A stretch of DNA of 64,000 bases from Pseudomonas beijingensis (GTDB lineage Bacteria > Pseudomonadota > Gammaproteobacteria > Pseudomonadales > Pseudomonadaceae): positions 5,212,001-5,276,000 of the forward strand of contig NZ_CP117425.1 of assembly GCF_030687295.1 (NCBI RefSeq), given 5' to 3'. Both the position numbers and the translations under genes were made by a program. The notes below the pieces were generated by a model. It worked only from the letters and a program-made list of their open reading frames with translations, did not search any database and was not told the DNA's origin. Every line of letters begins with the position of its first letter. Within the stretch, counting starts at the first letter, position 1. Below, one piece after another: positions 44,401 through 54,160 of the stretch.

Positions 44401-44833
44401 TGAGGTGCGAGAACCCTTGCCGACCAAAATCCTGCAGGCGACCCGCCTCGGTGCCATGCTTGGCATCGCCGCCCCTTGTGAAGCCGTCGACCCGGCCGTT
44501 ATCGATGTCTTTGCTGGCAATCCGCTCACCGCCCTCATCGTATTTTTCCACGTGCTCGAGCACCTGCTTGGCGCGGTAGGCCGCATCGGGGTCAGTCTCG
44601 AAATCGCCGACACGGTCCTTGAGGTTATCCTTCACATCGCTCTGGTTACCCAGGTTCTTGAGCACTGGCGTGTCATTAATGATGTCCTGGGCCGAGCGGT
44701 CGTCGCCTTCCGGCCGCTCCCATTCAATGCCCGCATCCTTGGCCTGCTTGATCGCCTGGTCCCAGGCTTCGGCAAGTTTCGGGTCTTGCGGCCTAGAAGT
44801 TATGCCTACAAAACTGACATCTTGAACGGACAT
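41475..44833 (-). CDS. NolX/HrpF-family translocator with 3 repeats, frameshifted
   Basis: The ATG at 44833 has AAGGAG seven bases upstream. Two extra bases (one C near 43324, one in an A6/C run near 42848-42853) split the gene into three frames; corrected length is about 1,118 residues. Residues ~25-415 are three ~133-residue repeats, each with W-x-RPE, SAQDII, LKNLGNQS, VDGFT and KHGTEAGRLQDFG. The C-terminal part has hydrophobic segments ('GVLHGVSGLFMAGVTIAKGA', 'GLGFAAAGVAALALLVPGLI') and ends EIDGVPQGDIWDIPYEEWPG. Xanthomonas HrpF likewise has N-terminal repeats and C-terminal membrane segments. It probably forms the host-membrane pore. Confidence 0.78.
43592..44761 (-). repeat. three tandem ~400-base coding repeats
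   Basis: Internal repeats of the NolX-like gene with a period of 133 codons; the W-x-RPE motif starts at residues 38, 171 and 304. Repeats 1 and 2 are most alike; repeat 3 has diverged in its middle (FDDKGNAQSGGDVFNSS). Confidence 0.85.
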
Positions 44834-45549
44834 GAAAAACTCCTTTTTCTGGGGCACGGATAAGTGCAAGGTGCAAGCCCACAAGGGTGCAACACCTGCG
44901 ACACATCAGCCGGCGTAAATACGCATGCTCAAAGTGCTATTAATTTGATATTAACTGGATAATAAAATTTGCATAACGGCAGGATCATGAAAGGAGTATC
45001 ACGGAGAGTGTTACAGCATGAAAAAACGATCACATTAAGTTTACGTGACGCTTTTACTGTAGCGCCAAAATGATACCAATAAGCCATCAGCGCGTATCAG
45101 TACCTTATAAGGATTGCCTCGACCCCTCTAAATGAAGAAGGGGACTACAATGGCCCCCTCCAAGAAAAAGTTAATCTCATAGGCTTGAACTTATAAAAGG
45201 TTCCCTCACTCCCCTCACCACGCCAAACACACTTTCGCCGATAACGTTCCTGTTCCTGGCGATGTAATATTCATAGGGCGATCATTTCGTAATTCTCGAA
45301 AGGGCTGGCTGGTAGTGGGATTCGCCTTGTATTCAGGTAGAGCGAATACTCTATCAATCTAGTTGAGTGCTCCTCCTCCCCGCCAGGTGCTGCCTGGCGT
45401 TGATAAGGACCGGAAATGCCAAGAAGGGGGATACCGCCCAGCGGTAGACGCACCAATACGAAATTGATGTGCAAGAAATCGTAAAAGGCTGTGCCAGCGG
45501 TGTACTTGAAAACCGCGGTTGGAGATAGATTTCAGGGAATTCAGAAACG
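44834..45549. other. intergenic region between T3SS and tRNA cluster
   Basis: About 715 bases with no supported gene; 44930-45120 is notably AT-rich. It should contain the promoter of the second NolX-like gene. No clear HrpL or sigma54 box was seen. A 67-codon frame at 45271-45474 starts with TTG, has no Shine-Dalgarno site and resembles nothing known. Confidence 0.5.
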
Positions 45550-45573
45550 AAAAAAGCGGCTCAAGGCCGCTAT
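45550..45573 (-). terminator. rho-independent terminator of the tRNA operon
   Basis: The hairpin AGCGGC-cttga-GCCGCT is followed on the minus strand by TTTTTT, 42 bases after the end of the last tRNA-Asp. Confidence 0.85.
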
Positions 45574-45614
45574 TTCCGTAGCTTCAAGGCGTTCAGTGGG
45601 CCTCGAAACAGATA

Positions 45615-45691
45615 TGGCGCAGCGGACGGGACTCGAACCCGCGACCCCCGGCGTGACAGGCCGGTATTCTAACCGACTGAACTACCGCTGC
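45615..45691 (-). tRNA. tRNA-Asp (anticodon GTC), copy 2
   Basis: A 77-base cloverleaf with encoded CCA. The acceptor GCAGCGG/CCGCTGC is perfect and the anticodon loop CTGTCAC carries GTC. It is identical over its length to the copy at 45781-45857. Confidence 0.97.
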
Positions 45692-45780
45692 GTATCGCTA
45701 TGGACTTGCGTCCAGTTAACTCGTCTGATCAAAACCCTGGGATCTGGATCTCGAACCAGGCGAACCTGCTTCGGAAAATA

Positions 45781-45857
45781 TGGCGCAGCGGACGGGACTC
45801 GAACCCGCGACCCCCGGCGTGACAGGCCGGTATTCTAACCGACTGAACTACCGCTGC
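45781..45857 (-). tRNA. tRNA-Asp (anticodon GTC), copy 1
   Basis: Identical in sequence to the following tRNA-Asp and 89 bases away from it. Both are downstream of tRNA-Val(TAC) in a probable single transcript. Confidence 0.97.
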
Positions 45858-45915
45858 GCGTCGGTGGAGGCTTTTGATAGCTTCCGTCTTGCTTTCGCAA
45901 AACTCTCGTAAAACA

Positions 45916-45991
45916 TGGTGGGTGATGACGGGATCGAACCGCCGACATTCTGCTTGTAAGGCAGACGCTCTCCCGGCTGAGCTAATCACCC
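45916..45991 (-). tRNA. tRNA-Val (anticodon TAC)
   Basis: A 76-base cloverleaf with encoded CCA. The acceptor GGGTGAT/ATCACCC is perfect, the anticodon stem is TCTGC/GCAGA and the loop CTTACAA gives TAC. First gene of the Val-Asp-Asp cluster. Confidence 0.97.
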
Positions 45992-46094
45992 TTTGCTTCG
46001 CTGAGGCCGCGAAATTTACGCAGGTACCGAAGCTAAGTCAATAGCAGGGTTGAAGTTTTTTCAAAACAGTTTCAAACGGCACCCGCGACCGCCC

Positions 46095-46868
46095 TCACTC
46101 ATAAATCATTTTCTTGGTCATGCCGCCGTCCACCACGAACTCCTGCCCCGTGACAAAACCGGCATTGCGCGACAACAGCCACGCCACCATCGCCGCCACG
46201 TCCTCTACCGTGCCCACCCTGCCCGCGGGATGCTGGGCGTGATCGGCGTCGGTCAGCGGCTCGGCGCGGCGCTGGGATGGGTCCCGTGCATCGATCCAGC
46301 CAGGGCTGACGGCGTTGACCCGGATCTCCGGTCCGAGGCTGATGGCCAGGGCATGGGTCAGGGCCAGCAGACCGCCCTTGCTCGCCGCATAGGCTTCGGT
46401 GTCGGGTTCCGATTGCGCGGCGCGGGTCGAGGCCAGGTTGACGATAGCGCCGTTGTGAGCACGCAGATACGGCGCGCAGTGCTTGGCCAGGAGCATCGGC
46501 CCACCGAGATTCACCGCCAGGACCCGATTCCAGTAAGCCAGGTCGAGGCTTTCCAGGGTGATGTTGTGCGGGTCGGCGATGGCCGCGTTGCACACCAGCG
46601 CGTCGAGCCGCCCGAACTGCCCGAGCACCTCGGCGATACCGGTCGCGACCTGCGCCTCGTCCGCCACGTCCATAGCGATGAACCAGGCGTTATCGCCCAG
46701 GGTCTTCGCCACCTTGGAACCGCGCTCGCGATCCAGATCGGTCAGCACCACCTGCCAGCCTTCACAGATCAGCCAGGCAGCGATGCCCAGGCCGATGCCG
46801 CGTGCGGCGCCCGTAACCAGTGCTACCCGGCCATGAGTGCCGCTCGGCGGCGTTGCCAACTCGATCAC
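46095..46868 (-). CDS. short-chain dehydrogenase/reductase
   Basis: A 257-residue classical SDR. The NAD(P)-binding '[20 protein letters not shown]' is near residue 15 and 'ALVCNAAIA' is the NNAG-like motif. The catalytic Ser, Tyr and Lys are in '[11 protein letters not shown]' and 'EAYAASKGG'. It ends '[14 protein letters not shown]'. An Asp in 'LTDLDRERG' after the second strand favours NAD(H). It starts with GTG overlapping the metZ stop by four bases, so it is translated together with metZ. The substrate is unknown. Confidence 0.88.
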   Translation of the reverse strand: MIELATPPSGTHGRVALVTGAARGIGLGIAAWLICEGWQVVLTDLDRERGSKVAKTLGDNAWFIAMDVADEAQVATGIAEVLGQFGRLDALVCNAAIADPHNITLESLDLAYWNRVLAVNLGGPMLLAKHCAPYLRAHNGAIVNLASTRAAQSEPDTEAYAASKGGLLALTHALAISLGPEIRVNAVSPGWIDARDPSQRRAEPLTDADHAQHPAGRVGTVEDVAAMVAWLLSRNAGFVTGQEFVVDGGMTKKMIYE

Positions 46869-48076
46869 AAGGCCGCCAACCCACGGGCCAGATCCGCTTG
46901 CAGGTCGGCCACGTCTTCCAGGCCGACCGCGACGCGGATCAGGCTGTCGCGGATGCCCGCCGCTTCCCGCTCTTGGGGCGACAGACGGCCGTGGGAGGTG
47001 GTGCTTGGGTGGGTGATGGTGGTCTTGCTGTCACCCAGGTTGGCGGTGATGGAGATCAGTCGGGTGGCGTCGATGAAGCGCCAGGCGCCCTCCTTGCCCC
47101 CCTTGACCTCGAAGCTCACCACCGCACCGAAGCCACGTTGTTGACGCGCAGCCAGGGCATGCTGCGGATGGCTCTTGAGGCCGGCGTAATGCACTTTCTC
47201 AATGCCGTCCTGCTGCTCCAGCCACTCGGCCAGGGCCTGGGCGTTGGCGCAATGGGCTTTCATGCGCAGGCCGAGGGTTTCCAGGCCCTTGAGGAAGATC
47301 CAGGCGTTGAACGGGCTGAGAGTAGGACCTGCGGTGCGCAAGAAGCCCACCACTTCTTTCATCTGCTCGCCACGACCGGCCACCACGCCGCCCATGCAAC
47401 GGCCCTGGCCATCGATGAACTTGGTCGCCGAATGCACCACCACGTCCGCGCCCAGCTTCAGCGGTTGTTGCAGCGCCGGGGTGCAGAAGCAGTTATCGAC
47501 CACCAGCATGGCGCCCTTGGCGTGGGCGATTTCCGCCAGTGCGGCGATGTCCACCAGCTCGGCCAAGGGGTTGGAAGGCGACTCGACGAACAACAGTTTG
47601 GTATTGGCCTTGATTGCCGCATCCCAAGCGGACAGGTCCGCCAGGGGCACGTAATCGACCTCCACGCCGAACCGCTTGAAGTACTTTTCGAACAGGCTGA
47701 TGGTCGAACCGAAGACGCTGCGCGACACCAGCACGTGGTCGCCGGCGCTGCACAGGCTCATCACCACGGCCATGATCGCGGCCATGCCGGTGGCGGTCGC
47801 CACGGCTTGCTCGGCGCCTTCCAGGGCGGCGATGCGCTCCTCGAAGGCCCGCACGGTCGGGTTGGTGTAGCGCGAGTAGACGTTGCCCGGCACCTCGCCG
47901 GCAAACCGCGCCGCAGCGTCGGCAGCCGTGCGGAACACGTAGCTGGAGGTAAAGAACATCGGATCGCCATGTTCGGCTTCCGGTGTACGGTGCTGACCCG
48001 CGCGAACCGCCAGGGTATCGAACGCTACGCCTTCAAGGTCGCTGTCCAGCCGACCGGCATCCCAATCCTGACTCAT
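46865..48076 (-). CDS. metZ: O-succinylhomoserine sulfhydrylase
   Basis: A 403-residue PLP enzyme of the Cys/Met metabolism family, converting O-succinylhomoserine and sulfide to homocysteine in methionine synthesis. '[20 protein letters not shown]' is the N-terminal block. The PLP-binding Lys is in '[19 protein letters not shown]', and '[16 protein letters not shown]' lies between. Its place directly after purF is the standard Pseudomonas order and distinguishes metZ from metB or megL homologues. Confidence 0.93.
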   Translation of the reverse strand: MSQDWDAGRLDSDLEGVAFDTLAVRAGQHRTPEAEHGDPMFFTSSYVFRTAADAAARFAGEVPGNVYSRYTNPTVRAFEERIAALEGAEQAVATATGMAAIMAVVMSLCSAGDHVLVSRSVFGSTISLFEKYFKRFGVEVDYVPLADLSAWDAAIKANTKLLFVESPSNPLAELVDIAALAEIAHAKGAMLVVDNCFCTPALQQPLKLGADVVVHSATKFIDGQGRCMGGVVAGRGEQMKEVVGFLRTAGPTLSPFNAWIFLKGLETLGLRMKAHCANAQALAEWLEQQDGIEKVHYAGLKSHPQHALAARQQRGFGAVVSFEVKGGKEGAWRFIDATRLISITANLGDSKTTITHPSTTSHGRLSPQEREAAGIRDSLIRVAVGLEDVADLQADLARGLAAL

Positions 48077-48105
48077 GCTGTCACTCCTTTAATCGGTTAA
48101 ACGCA

Positions 48106-48127
48106 AACCGGCCCCTCGGGGCCGGTT
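48106..48127 (-). terminator. hairpin after purF
   Basis: AACCGGCCCC and GGGGCCGGTT pair across a two-base loop six bases after the purF stop. On the minus strand it runs into TTTGCGTTT. Confidence 0.75.
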
Positions 48128-48132
48128 CGTAC

Positions 48133-49638
48133 TCAGTTGTTGTACAGGTCGATGATCGCACTGACCGCCTGGGTCTTGGCCTTGGACGCATCGTTACGCG
48201 CGTTCTCGATCTTGTTCAAGTAGGCGTCGTCGATGTCGCCGGTGACGTACTTGCCGTCGAACACTGCGCAATCGAACTGCTCGATCTTGATCTTGCCGCC
48301 GCCCACCGCTTCGATCAGGTCCGGCAGGTCCTGATAGATCAGCCAGTCGGCGCCGATCAGGTCGGCCACGTCCTGGGTGGTGCGGTTATGAGCGATCAGC
48401 TCATGGGCACTCGGCATGTCGATGCCGTAGACGTTCGGGTAGCGCACGGCCGGGGCCGCGGAGCAGAAATACACGTTCTTGGCGCCGGCTTCGCGGGCCA
48501 TCTGGATGATCTGCTTGCAGGTGGTGCCACGCACAATGGAATCATCCACCAGCATCACGTTCTTGCCGCGGAATTCCAGTTCGATGGCGTTGAGCTTCTG
48601 GCGTACGGATTTTTTCCGTGCGGCCTGGCCCGGCATGATGAAGGTCCGGCCGATGTAGCGGTTCTTCACGAAGCCTTCGCGGAACTTGACGCCCAGGTGG
48701 TTCGCCAGCTCCAGGGCCGCGGTGCGGCTGGTGTCCGGGATCGGGATGACCACGTCGATGTCGTGTTCCGGACGCTCGCGCAGGATCTTGTCGGCCAGCT
48801 TCTCGCCCATGCGCAGGCGCGCCTTGTAGACCGAGATACCGTCGATGATCGAGTCCGGACGCGCCAGGTAGACGTGTTCGAAGATGCACGGGGTCAGGGA
48901 CGGGTTGGTCGCGCACTGGCGGGTGTGCAGCTTGCCGTCTTCCGTGATGTAGACCGCTTCGCCGGGGGCCAAGTCGCGAATCAGGGTGAAGCCCAGCACG
49001 TCCAGGGACACGCTTTCGGAGGCGATCATGTACTCGACGCCTTCGTCGGTGTGACGCTGGCCGAACACGATCGGGCGGATGCCATGGGGGTCGCGGAAAC
49101 CGACGATGCCATAGCCGGTGATCATCGCCACCACCGCGTAGCCACCCACGCAACGGTTGTGCACGTCGGTCACGGCGGCGAACACGTCTTCTTCGGTGGG
49201 CTGCAGCTTGCCGCGCTGGGCCAGCTCATGGGCGAACACGTTGAGCATCACTTCCGAGTCGGAACTGGTGTTGACGTGGCGCAAGTCAGATTCGTAGATC
49301 TCCTTGGCCAGTTGCTCGACGTTGGTCAGGTTGCCGTTGTGCGCCAGGGTGATGCCGTAAGGCGAGTTGACGTAGAACGGCTGGGCTTCAGCCGACGTCG
49401 AGCTGCCCGCGGTCGGGTAGCGCACGTGGCCGATACCCATGTGGCCGACCAGACGCTGCATGTGACGCTGGTGGAACACGTCACGCACCAGGCCGTTGTC
49501 CTTGCGCAGGAATAACCGGCCGTCATGGCTGGTCACGATACCGGCAGCGTCCTGGCCGCGGTGCTGGAGCACGGTTAGCGCGTCATACAGCGCCTGATTG
49601 ACGTTCGACTTACCGACGATACCGACGATGCCACACAT
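48133..49638 (-). CDS. purF: amidophosphoribosyltransferase
   Basis: A 501-residue enzyme for the first step of purine synthesis (PRPP plus glutamine to phosphoribosylamine). The ATG at 49638 places the nucleophile Cys at position 2 ([12 protein letters not shown]), exposed after Met removal, and excludes three codons upstream. '[13 protein letters not shown]' is the glutaminase block and '[20 protein letters not shown]' the PRPP-binding loop. It lies between cvpA and metZ as in other pseudomonads. Confidence 0.97.
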   Translation of the reverse strand: MCGIVGIVGKSNVNQALYDALTVLQHRGQDAAGIVTSHDGRLFLRKDNGLVRDVFHQRHMQRLVGHMGIGHVRYPTAGSSTSAEAQPFYVNSPYGITLAHNGNLTNVEQLAKEIYESDLRHVNTSSDSEVMLNVFAHELAQRGKLQPTEEDVFAAVTDVHNRCVGGYAVVAMITGYGIVGFRDPHGIRPIVFGQRHTDEGVEYMIASESVSLDVLGFTLIRDLAPGEAVYITEDGKLHTRQCATNPSLTPCIFEHVYLARPDSIIDGISVYKARLRMGEKLADKILRERPEHDIDVVIPIPDTSRTAALELANHLGVKFREGFVKNRYIGRTFIMPGQAARKKSVRQKLNAIELEFRGKNVMLVDDSIVRGTTCKQIIQMAREAGAKNVYFCSAAPAVRYPNVYGIDMPSAHELIAHNRTTQDVADLIGADWLIYQDLPDLIEAVGGGKIKIEQFDCAVFDGKYVTGDIDDAYLNKIENARNDASKAKTQAVSAIIDLYNN

Positions 49639-49679
49639 GCGACGCAACCCCTACTTAATGGATCTGAACTGAACAACAC

Positions 49680-50240
49680 TCACTGCGGCGTTTTGGCCGT
49701 CGGCAAGAGGTGTTCCTTGAACGGTATTTCAGCGGGTACGCTGATACCGCTGGCAAGCCACTGACTGCTCCAACCCAGGATCAGGTTTTTGGACCAGTCT
49801 GCGACCAATAGAAATTGTGGCACGAGCCGGGACTCCTGCCACCACGTATCCTGCTGCACCGGACCCAGGCTCAAGAGCCCGACGGCCACGACCACCAGCA
49901 ACGCGCCACGCGCCGCGCCAAAGGCCATGCCCAGGAACCGGTCCGTCCCGGAAAGCCCGGTGACGCGAATCAGTTCGCCGATCAGATAATTGATCATTGC
50001 GCCAACCAGCAAGGTGGCGATAAACAAGATGGCGCAGCCCGCGATCACGCGGGCCGAGGGAGTTTCGATGTATCCGGCGAGGTACTGGGACAGCGAACCA
50101 CCAAACATCCAGGCTACGACTCCCGCAATGATCCAAGTCAGCAGCGAGAGGGCTTCCTTGACGAAGCCGCGGCTCAGACTGATCAATGCGGAGATGGCGA
50201 CGATCGCAACGATCGCCCAGTCAACCCAGGTAAATGGCAC
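49680..50240 (-). CDS. cvpA: CvpA family inner-membrane protein
   Basis: A 186-residue protein with about four membrane helices, starting MPFTWVDWAIVAIVAISALI and including 'LSRGFVKEALSLLTWIIAGV', the CvpA signature. In E. coli it is needed for colicin V export and for envelope stress tolerance. Its position 41 bases before purF is conserved across proteobacteria. The last ~40 residues are a hydrophilic tail. Confidence 0.92.
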   Translation of the reverse strand: MPFTWVDWAIVAIVAISALISLSRGFVKEALSLLTWIIAGVVAWMFGGSLSQYLAGYIETPSARVIAGCAILFIATLLVGAMINYLIGELIRVTGLSGTDRFLGMAFGAARGALLVVVAVGLLSLGPVQQDTWWQESRLVPQFLLVADWSKNLILGWSSQWLASGISVPAEIPFKEHLLPTAKTPQ

Positions 50241-50329
50241 GGTGCAGCCTACAGACGGATAAGGCGGCGCATTTTAGCAGAGCCCAGGGCTGTCGGTAAG
50301 CTGCGTGATTCAAATCAGCTAAATCGCCG

Positions 50330-51001
50330 TCAACCGCGCTCAGGCTGGAAGCGCACGACGAACCCCTTGAGGTTCTGCTGGCGGCCGAGCAGATCACGCA
50401 GGCGGTCGGCCTCGGCACGCTCGATCAACGGCCCGACAAACACCCGGTTCTTGCCATCGGCGGAGCGGATATAGGCGTTGTAGCCCTGGCTGCGCAGGGT
50501 TTTCTGCAAGTTCTCGGCACTTTCGCGACTGGTCAGGCTGGCCAGTTGCACCGACCAACTGACCGACAGGCCATTGGCGTCCACGCGACTCTGGGTCGTG
50601 TCCGGCTTGGTCGGCGCGGCGGTGATCGGCTGGCTCGGAGCCGGTTTGATCGCCGGCGCCGCTGGAACAGCCACGGGCGCGACAGCCGGTTTGCTCGGTG
50701 CAGCCGGAGCTGGCGTGGCAGGAACAGGTGCAATCGGCGTGGAAGGCGCAGCAGGTTGCTCAGCCAGTTCCTCGTCGCTTGGCACCGGCTCCTGAGGCAA
50801 GGCCTGGGGCTCGGGCACGGCCACCGGTTCGACCTGCACGGGCGGCACCGAAGGCGCCTGGGGCGCAGCTGGCGCGTCGACCGAGACCTGGCGTTGCTCG
50901 TCCTGGCGGGAAAACAGCATCGGCAGGAAAATCACCGCCAGGGCCACCAATACCAGGGCCCCGACCATGCGCTGCTTGTACGCTTTATCCAGCAATGCCA
51001 T
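50330..51001 (-). CDS. SPOR-domain cell-division protein (DedD-like)
   Basis: A 223-residue bitopic protein. A short cytoplasmic start ([12 protein letters not shown]) precedes one membrane helix ('VGALVLVALAVIFLPMLF') and a long Pro/Ala/Val-rich periplasmic linker. The C-terminal SPOR domain ('WSVQLASLTSRESAENLQKT' to 'DLLGRQQNLKGFVVRFQ') binds denuded septal peptidoglycan. This is the DedD plan. The ATG at 51001 overlaps the folC end by 17 bases and is preceded by GGAAG. Confidence 0.88.
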   Translation of the reverse strand: MALLDKAYKQRMVGALVLVALAVIFLPMLFSRQDEQRQVSVDAPAAPQAPSVPPVQVEPVAVPEPQALPQEPVPSDEELAEQPAAPSTPIAPVPATPAPAAPSKPAVAPVAVPAAPAIKPAPSQPITAAPTKPDTTQSRVDANGLSVSWSVQLASLTSRESAENLQKTLRSQGYNAYIRSADGKNRVFVGPLIERAEADRLRDLLGRQQNLKGFVVRFQPERG

Positions 51002-52291
51002 CTGCAGCTTCCTCCGTGGAGCGCCGGGCCAACCATTGAAGGGCCTCGGCAACACAAAAAAATGATCCGAACAGCAGGATTTCATCATCGGCCGTCGCCA
51101 GGGCGCACTGCCCTTCCAGGGCGTCAGCCACGCTGGCGTAGGCTTGCACTGAAGCACCGTGGCGCTGCAAGGCCTCCTGCAGCTCAGCCGCCGTACGTGA
51201 GCGCGGCGAATCCAGCGGCGTCACCGCCCAGTGCTGGACACTAGCATCCAACGCATCGACAACGCCATCCAGATCCTTGTCGGACAACAGCCCGAACACC
51301 GCCAGGCGCCGTCCCGCCACGGGCCGCCGCGCCAGGCGTTCGGCCAGGTACTGCGCCGCATGGGGGTTATGGCCGACGTCCAGCAACAGGTTCAGGCGTT
51401 TGCCTTGCCAATCGAACTGACGGCGGTCGAGGCGCCCGACCACACGGGTCGCCTGCAACGCCTGGACGATTTGCCCGGCCTCCCAGGGCAAGCCCAGCAA
51501 CAAATAGGCCTGGAGCGCCAGCGCGGCGTTCTCCATCGGCAGGTCCAACAGTGGCAGGTCGCGCAACTCCACTGGATTACCGCGCAGATCGCTGCCGCGC
51601 CATTGCCAGTGCTGCTCGGTCATCGCCAGATCGAAATCCCGCCCTCGCAGAAAGAACGGACAGCTCAGCTCGCGAACCTTGTCCAGCAATGGCTGAGGAG
51701 GATTGAGATCGCCACAGAGCGCAGGCGCGCCCTGGCGGAAGATGCCGGCCTTCTCGAAGGCTACGGATTCGCGGGTATTGCCCAGGTAATCGGCATGGTC
51801 CACGCCAATGCTGGTGACCAGTGCAATGTCGGCGTCCACCAGGTTGACCGTATCCAGGCCCGCCCAGACCGACTTCCAGCACGACCGCATCGAGACCGGC
51901 ACGGGCAAACAACCAGAACGCCGCCAGGGTGCCCATCTCGAAATACGTGAGGGTTGTATCGCCTCGCCCCGGCTTCCACCGCGGCAAAGGCTTCGCACAG
52001 CTGGGCGTCAGTGGCTTCGACGCCGTTCACTTGCACCCGTTCGTTGTAGCGCAACAGGTGCGGCGAGCTGTACACACCGACGCTCAGCCCCTGGGCCCGC
52101 AGCAGAGAAGCCACGAAGGCGCAGGTCGAACCCTTGCCATTGGTGCCGGTGACGGTGATGACCCGGGGCGCCGGCTTGGCCAGTCCCATGCGGGACGCTA
52201 CCGTTTGCGAGCGCTCCAGCCCCATGTCGATGGCCGATGGATGCAACTGCTCGAGGTAGGCAAGCCAGTCGCCCAGGGTGCGTTGGGTCAT
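50985..52291 (-). CDS. folC: folylpolyglutamate synthase/dihydrofolate synthase, two frameshifts
   Basis: FolC adds glutamates to folates. The P-loop '[20 protein letters not shown]' and '[19 protein letters not shown]' lie in the first frame. After 'EAFAAVEAG' an extra G in a four-G run (51967-51970) moves the reading to '[18 protein letters not shown]'. After 'VVLEVGLGG' a missing base near 51864 moves it again to '[20 protein letters not shown]', and the gene ends at 50985. The gene is usually essential, so these opposite-sign indels are more likely sequence errors than decay. Confidence 0.9.
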
Positions 52292-53208
52292 AGCCCGGCA
52301 GGCACTGGCGGAACCACGATCGGCTCGATCGGTGCGGCGACGAATGTCGGCGTCGGCAGGCCCATCAGTTGCGCCAGCAGGTTGCCCAGGCGCGGACGCA
52401 GCTCTTGGCGATGAATGATCATGTCGATGGCGCCGTGTTCCAGCAGGAACTCGCTGCGCTGGAATCCTTCCGGCAGTTTTTCACGCACGGTCTGCTCGAT
52501 CACACGTGGGCCGGCAAAGCCGATCAGGGCTTTCGGCTCGCCGACAATCACGTCGCCGAGCATGGCCAGACTGGCGGAAACACCGCCGTAGACCGGGTCG
52601 GTCAGTACCGAGATGAACGGAATGCCTTCTTCACGCAGACGCGCCAGGACCGCGGAGGTCTTGGCCATTTGCATCAGGGAGATCAGCGCTTCCTGCATCC
52701 GCGCACCGCCGGAAGCGGCGAAGCAGATCATCGGGCAACGGTTTTCCAGGGCATGGTTGGCGGCGCGAACGAAACGCTCGCCGACGATGGCGCCCATGGA
52801 ACCGCCCATGAAGGAGAACTCGAAAGCCGAGACCACCACCGGCATGCCCAGCAAGGTGCCGCTCATGGACACCAGGGCATCTTTTTCACCGGTCTGCTTC
52901 TGGGCAGCGGTCAGGCGATCCTTGTATTTCTTGCCGTCGCGGAATTTCAGACGGTCCACCGGCTCCAGGTCGGCGCCCAGCTCCACGCGGCCTTCTGCGT
53001 CCAGGAAAATATCGATACGGGCACGCGCGCCGATGCGCATGTGGTGGTTGCACTTAGGGCAAACGTCCAGGGTCTTTTCCAGCTCGGGACGGTACAGCAC
53101 CGCCTCGCAGGATGGACATTTGTGCCACAGACCTTCAGGCACCGAGCTTTTCTTCACCTCGGAACGCATGATCGAAGGGATCAGTTTGTCTACTAACCAG
53201 TTGCTCAT
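52288..53208 (-). CDS. accD: acetyl-CoA carboxylase carboxyltransferase subunit beta
   Basis: A 306-residue AccD, which with AccA transfers carboxyl from biotin to acetyl-CoA to make malonyl-CoA. The N-terminal zinc ribbon has four Cys (CPSC at ~31, CPKC at ~50). '[20 protein letters not shown]' and '[20 protein letters not shown]' are the carboxyltransferase core. The ATG at 53208 gives the standard [13 protein letters not shown] start and excludes 34 unlike upstream codons. The stop overlaps folC by four bases. Confidence 0.97.
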   Translation of the reverse strand: MSNWLVDKLIPSIMRSEVKKSSVPEGLWHKCPSCEAVLYRPELEKTLDVCPKCNHHMRIGARARIDIFLDAEGRVELGADLEPVDRLKFRDGKKYKDRLTAAQKQTGEKDALVSMSGTLLGMPVVVSAFEFSFMGGSMGAIVGERFVRAANHALENRCPMICFAASGGARMQEALISLMQMAKTSAVLARLREEGIPFISVLTDPVYGGVSASLAMLGDVIVGEPKALIGFAGPRVIEQTVREKLPEGFQRSEFLLEHGAIDMIIHRQELRPRLGNLLAQLMGLPTPTFVAAPIEPIVVPPVPAGL

Positions 53209-53473
53209 GCTTTCTTTCTCCAGTACCGGCGGCCCGAACGCTCTGGTTCGCGGCCCCGCGTATGCCCTTGAGCTAAATTCATTGTGCGGCGAGGGTCGAA
53301 CGGCCACCACGGTCAGCGCGAAACATGACCTGCGTGCAGCCCAACCTCCTCTGCCATCCCGGCAACCGCTGCACCGCGGTTGCCCCTACGCTATCGGCCC
53401 ACCCGGAGGCGGTGCCTGCCTGCTTTGTACAGTGCAGGTATGGACGGCGGCAGTCTGCCAGCCGTCACATTGA

Positions 53474-54097
53474 CTACTGGCTGTTGCGAACAGCAGCCAT
53501 GAACGCACGAATCTTTGCCGGATCCTTGATGCCCTTGCCCTGCTCCACCCCACCGCTCACATCCACTGCATAGGGGCGAACCTGACGAATGGCCGCGGCG
53601 ACGTTTTCCGCCGTCAGGCCGCCGGCCAGGACGATCGGCTTGCCCAGGCCTTGTGGCACCAGCGACCAGTCGAAGGCTTCGCCGGTACCGCCGGGAACGC
53701 CTTCTACATAGGTGTCCAGCAAGATACCGCTGGCACTGGCAAAGGCTTCGCAACCGGCGGCAATGTCGTCACCGGCCTTGACCCGCAACGCCTTGATGTA
53801 CGGACGATGCCAGCCTTCGCAGTCTGCCGGGGTTTCGTCGCCATGGAACTGCAACAAGCCCAGCGGCACCGCATCGAGGATCTCGCCCAGCTCGCAACGA
53901 CTGGCATTGACGAACAGGCCCACCGGGGTCACGAACGGCGGCAAGGCCTGGACGATCGCCCGCGCCTGCTGCACCGTCACCGCCCGCGGGCTCTTGGCGT
54001 AGAACACCAGCCCGATGGCATCGGCCCCGGCCTCGACCGCCGCCAACGCGTCCTCGACGCGGGTGATCCCGCAAATCTTGCTGCGAACGACGGGCAT
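53474..54097 (-). CDS. trpF: phosphoribosylanthranilate isomerase
   Basis: A 207-residue TIM-barrel enzyme of tryptophan synthesis, isomerising PRA to CdRP. '[20 protein letters not shown]' carries the catalytic Cys and 'VGLFVN' follows. 'LQFHGDE' and the late barrel '[17 protein letters not shown]' with '[15 protein letters not shown]' contain the catalytic Asp and phosphate-binding Gly residues. The ATG at 54097 starts just before the first strand. It lies between truA and accD as in other Pseudomonas. Confidence 0.96.
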   Translation of the reverse strand: MPVVRSKICGITRVEDALAAVEAGADAIGLVFYAKSPRAVTVQQARAIVQALPPFVTPVGLFVNASRCELGEILDAVPLGLLQFHGDETPADCEGWHRPYIKALRVKAGDDIAAGCEAFASASGILLDTYVEGVPGGTGEAFDWSLVPQGLGKPIVLAGGLTAENVAAAIRQVRPYAVDVSGGVEQGKGIKDPAKIRAFMAAVRNSQ

Positions 54098-54160
54098 GGT
54101 GGGTAAAACCTCAGGCAAATCCGTGAAAGTCCCGGATGGTAACAAATGCTGCGGAGGGCG

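Noticed and set aside
44870..44930. Possible sigma54 promoter upstream of the second NolX-like gene (TGTGTCG...TTGCAC on the minus strand)
   Set aside because: The -24 element has GT instead of the required GG, and no enhancer-binding protein gene is nearby.
45190..45205. GGTTCC at 45198, considered as a HrpL box half on the minus strand
   Set aside because: No CCAC half at the required 15-16 base spacing.
45271..45474. A 67-codon frame between the T3SS and the tRNA cluster
   Set aside because: TTG start, no ribosome-binding site and no recognisable content.
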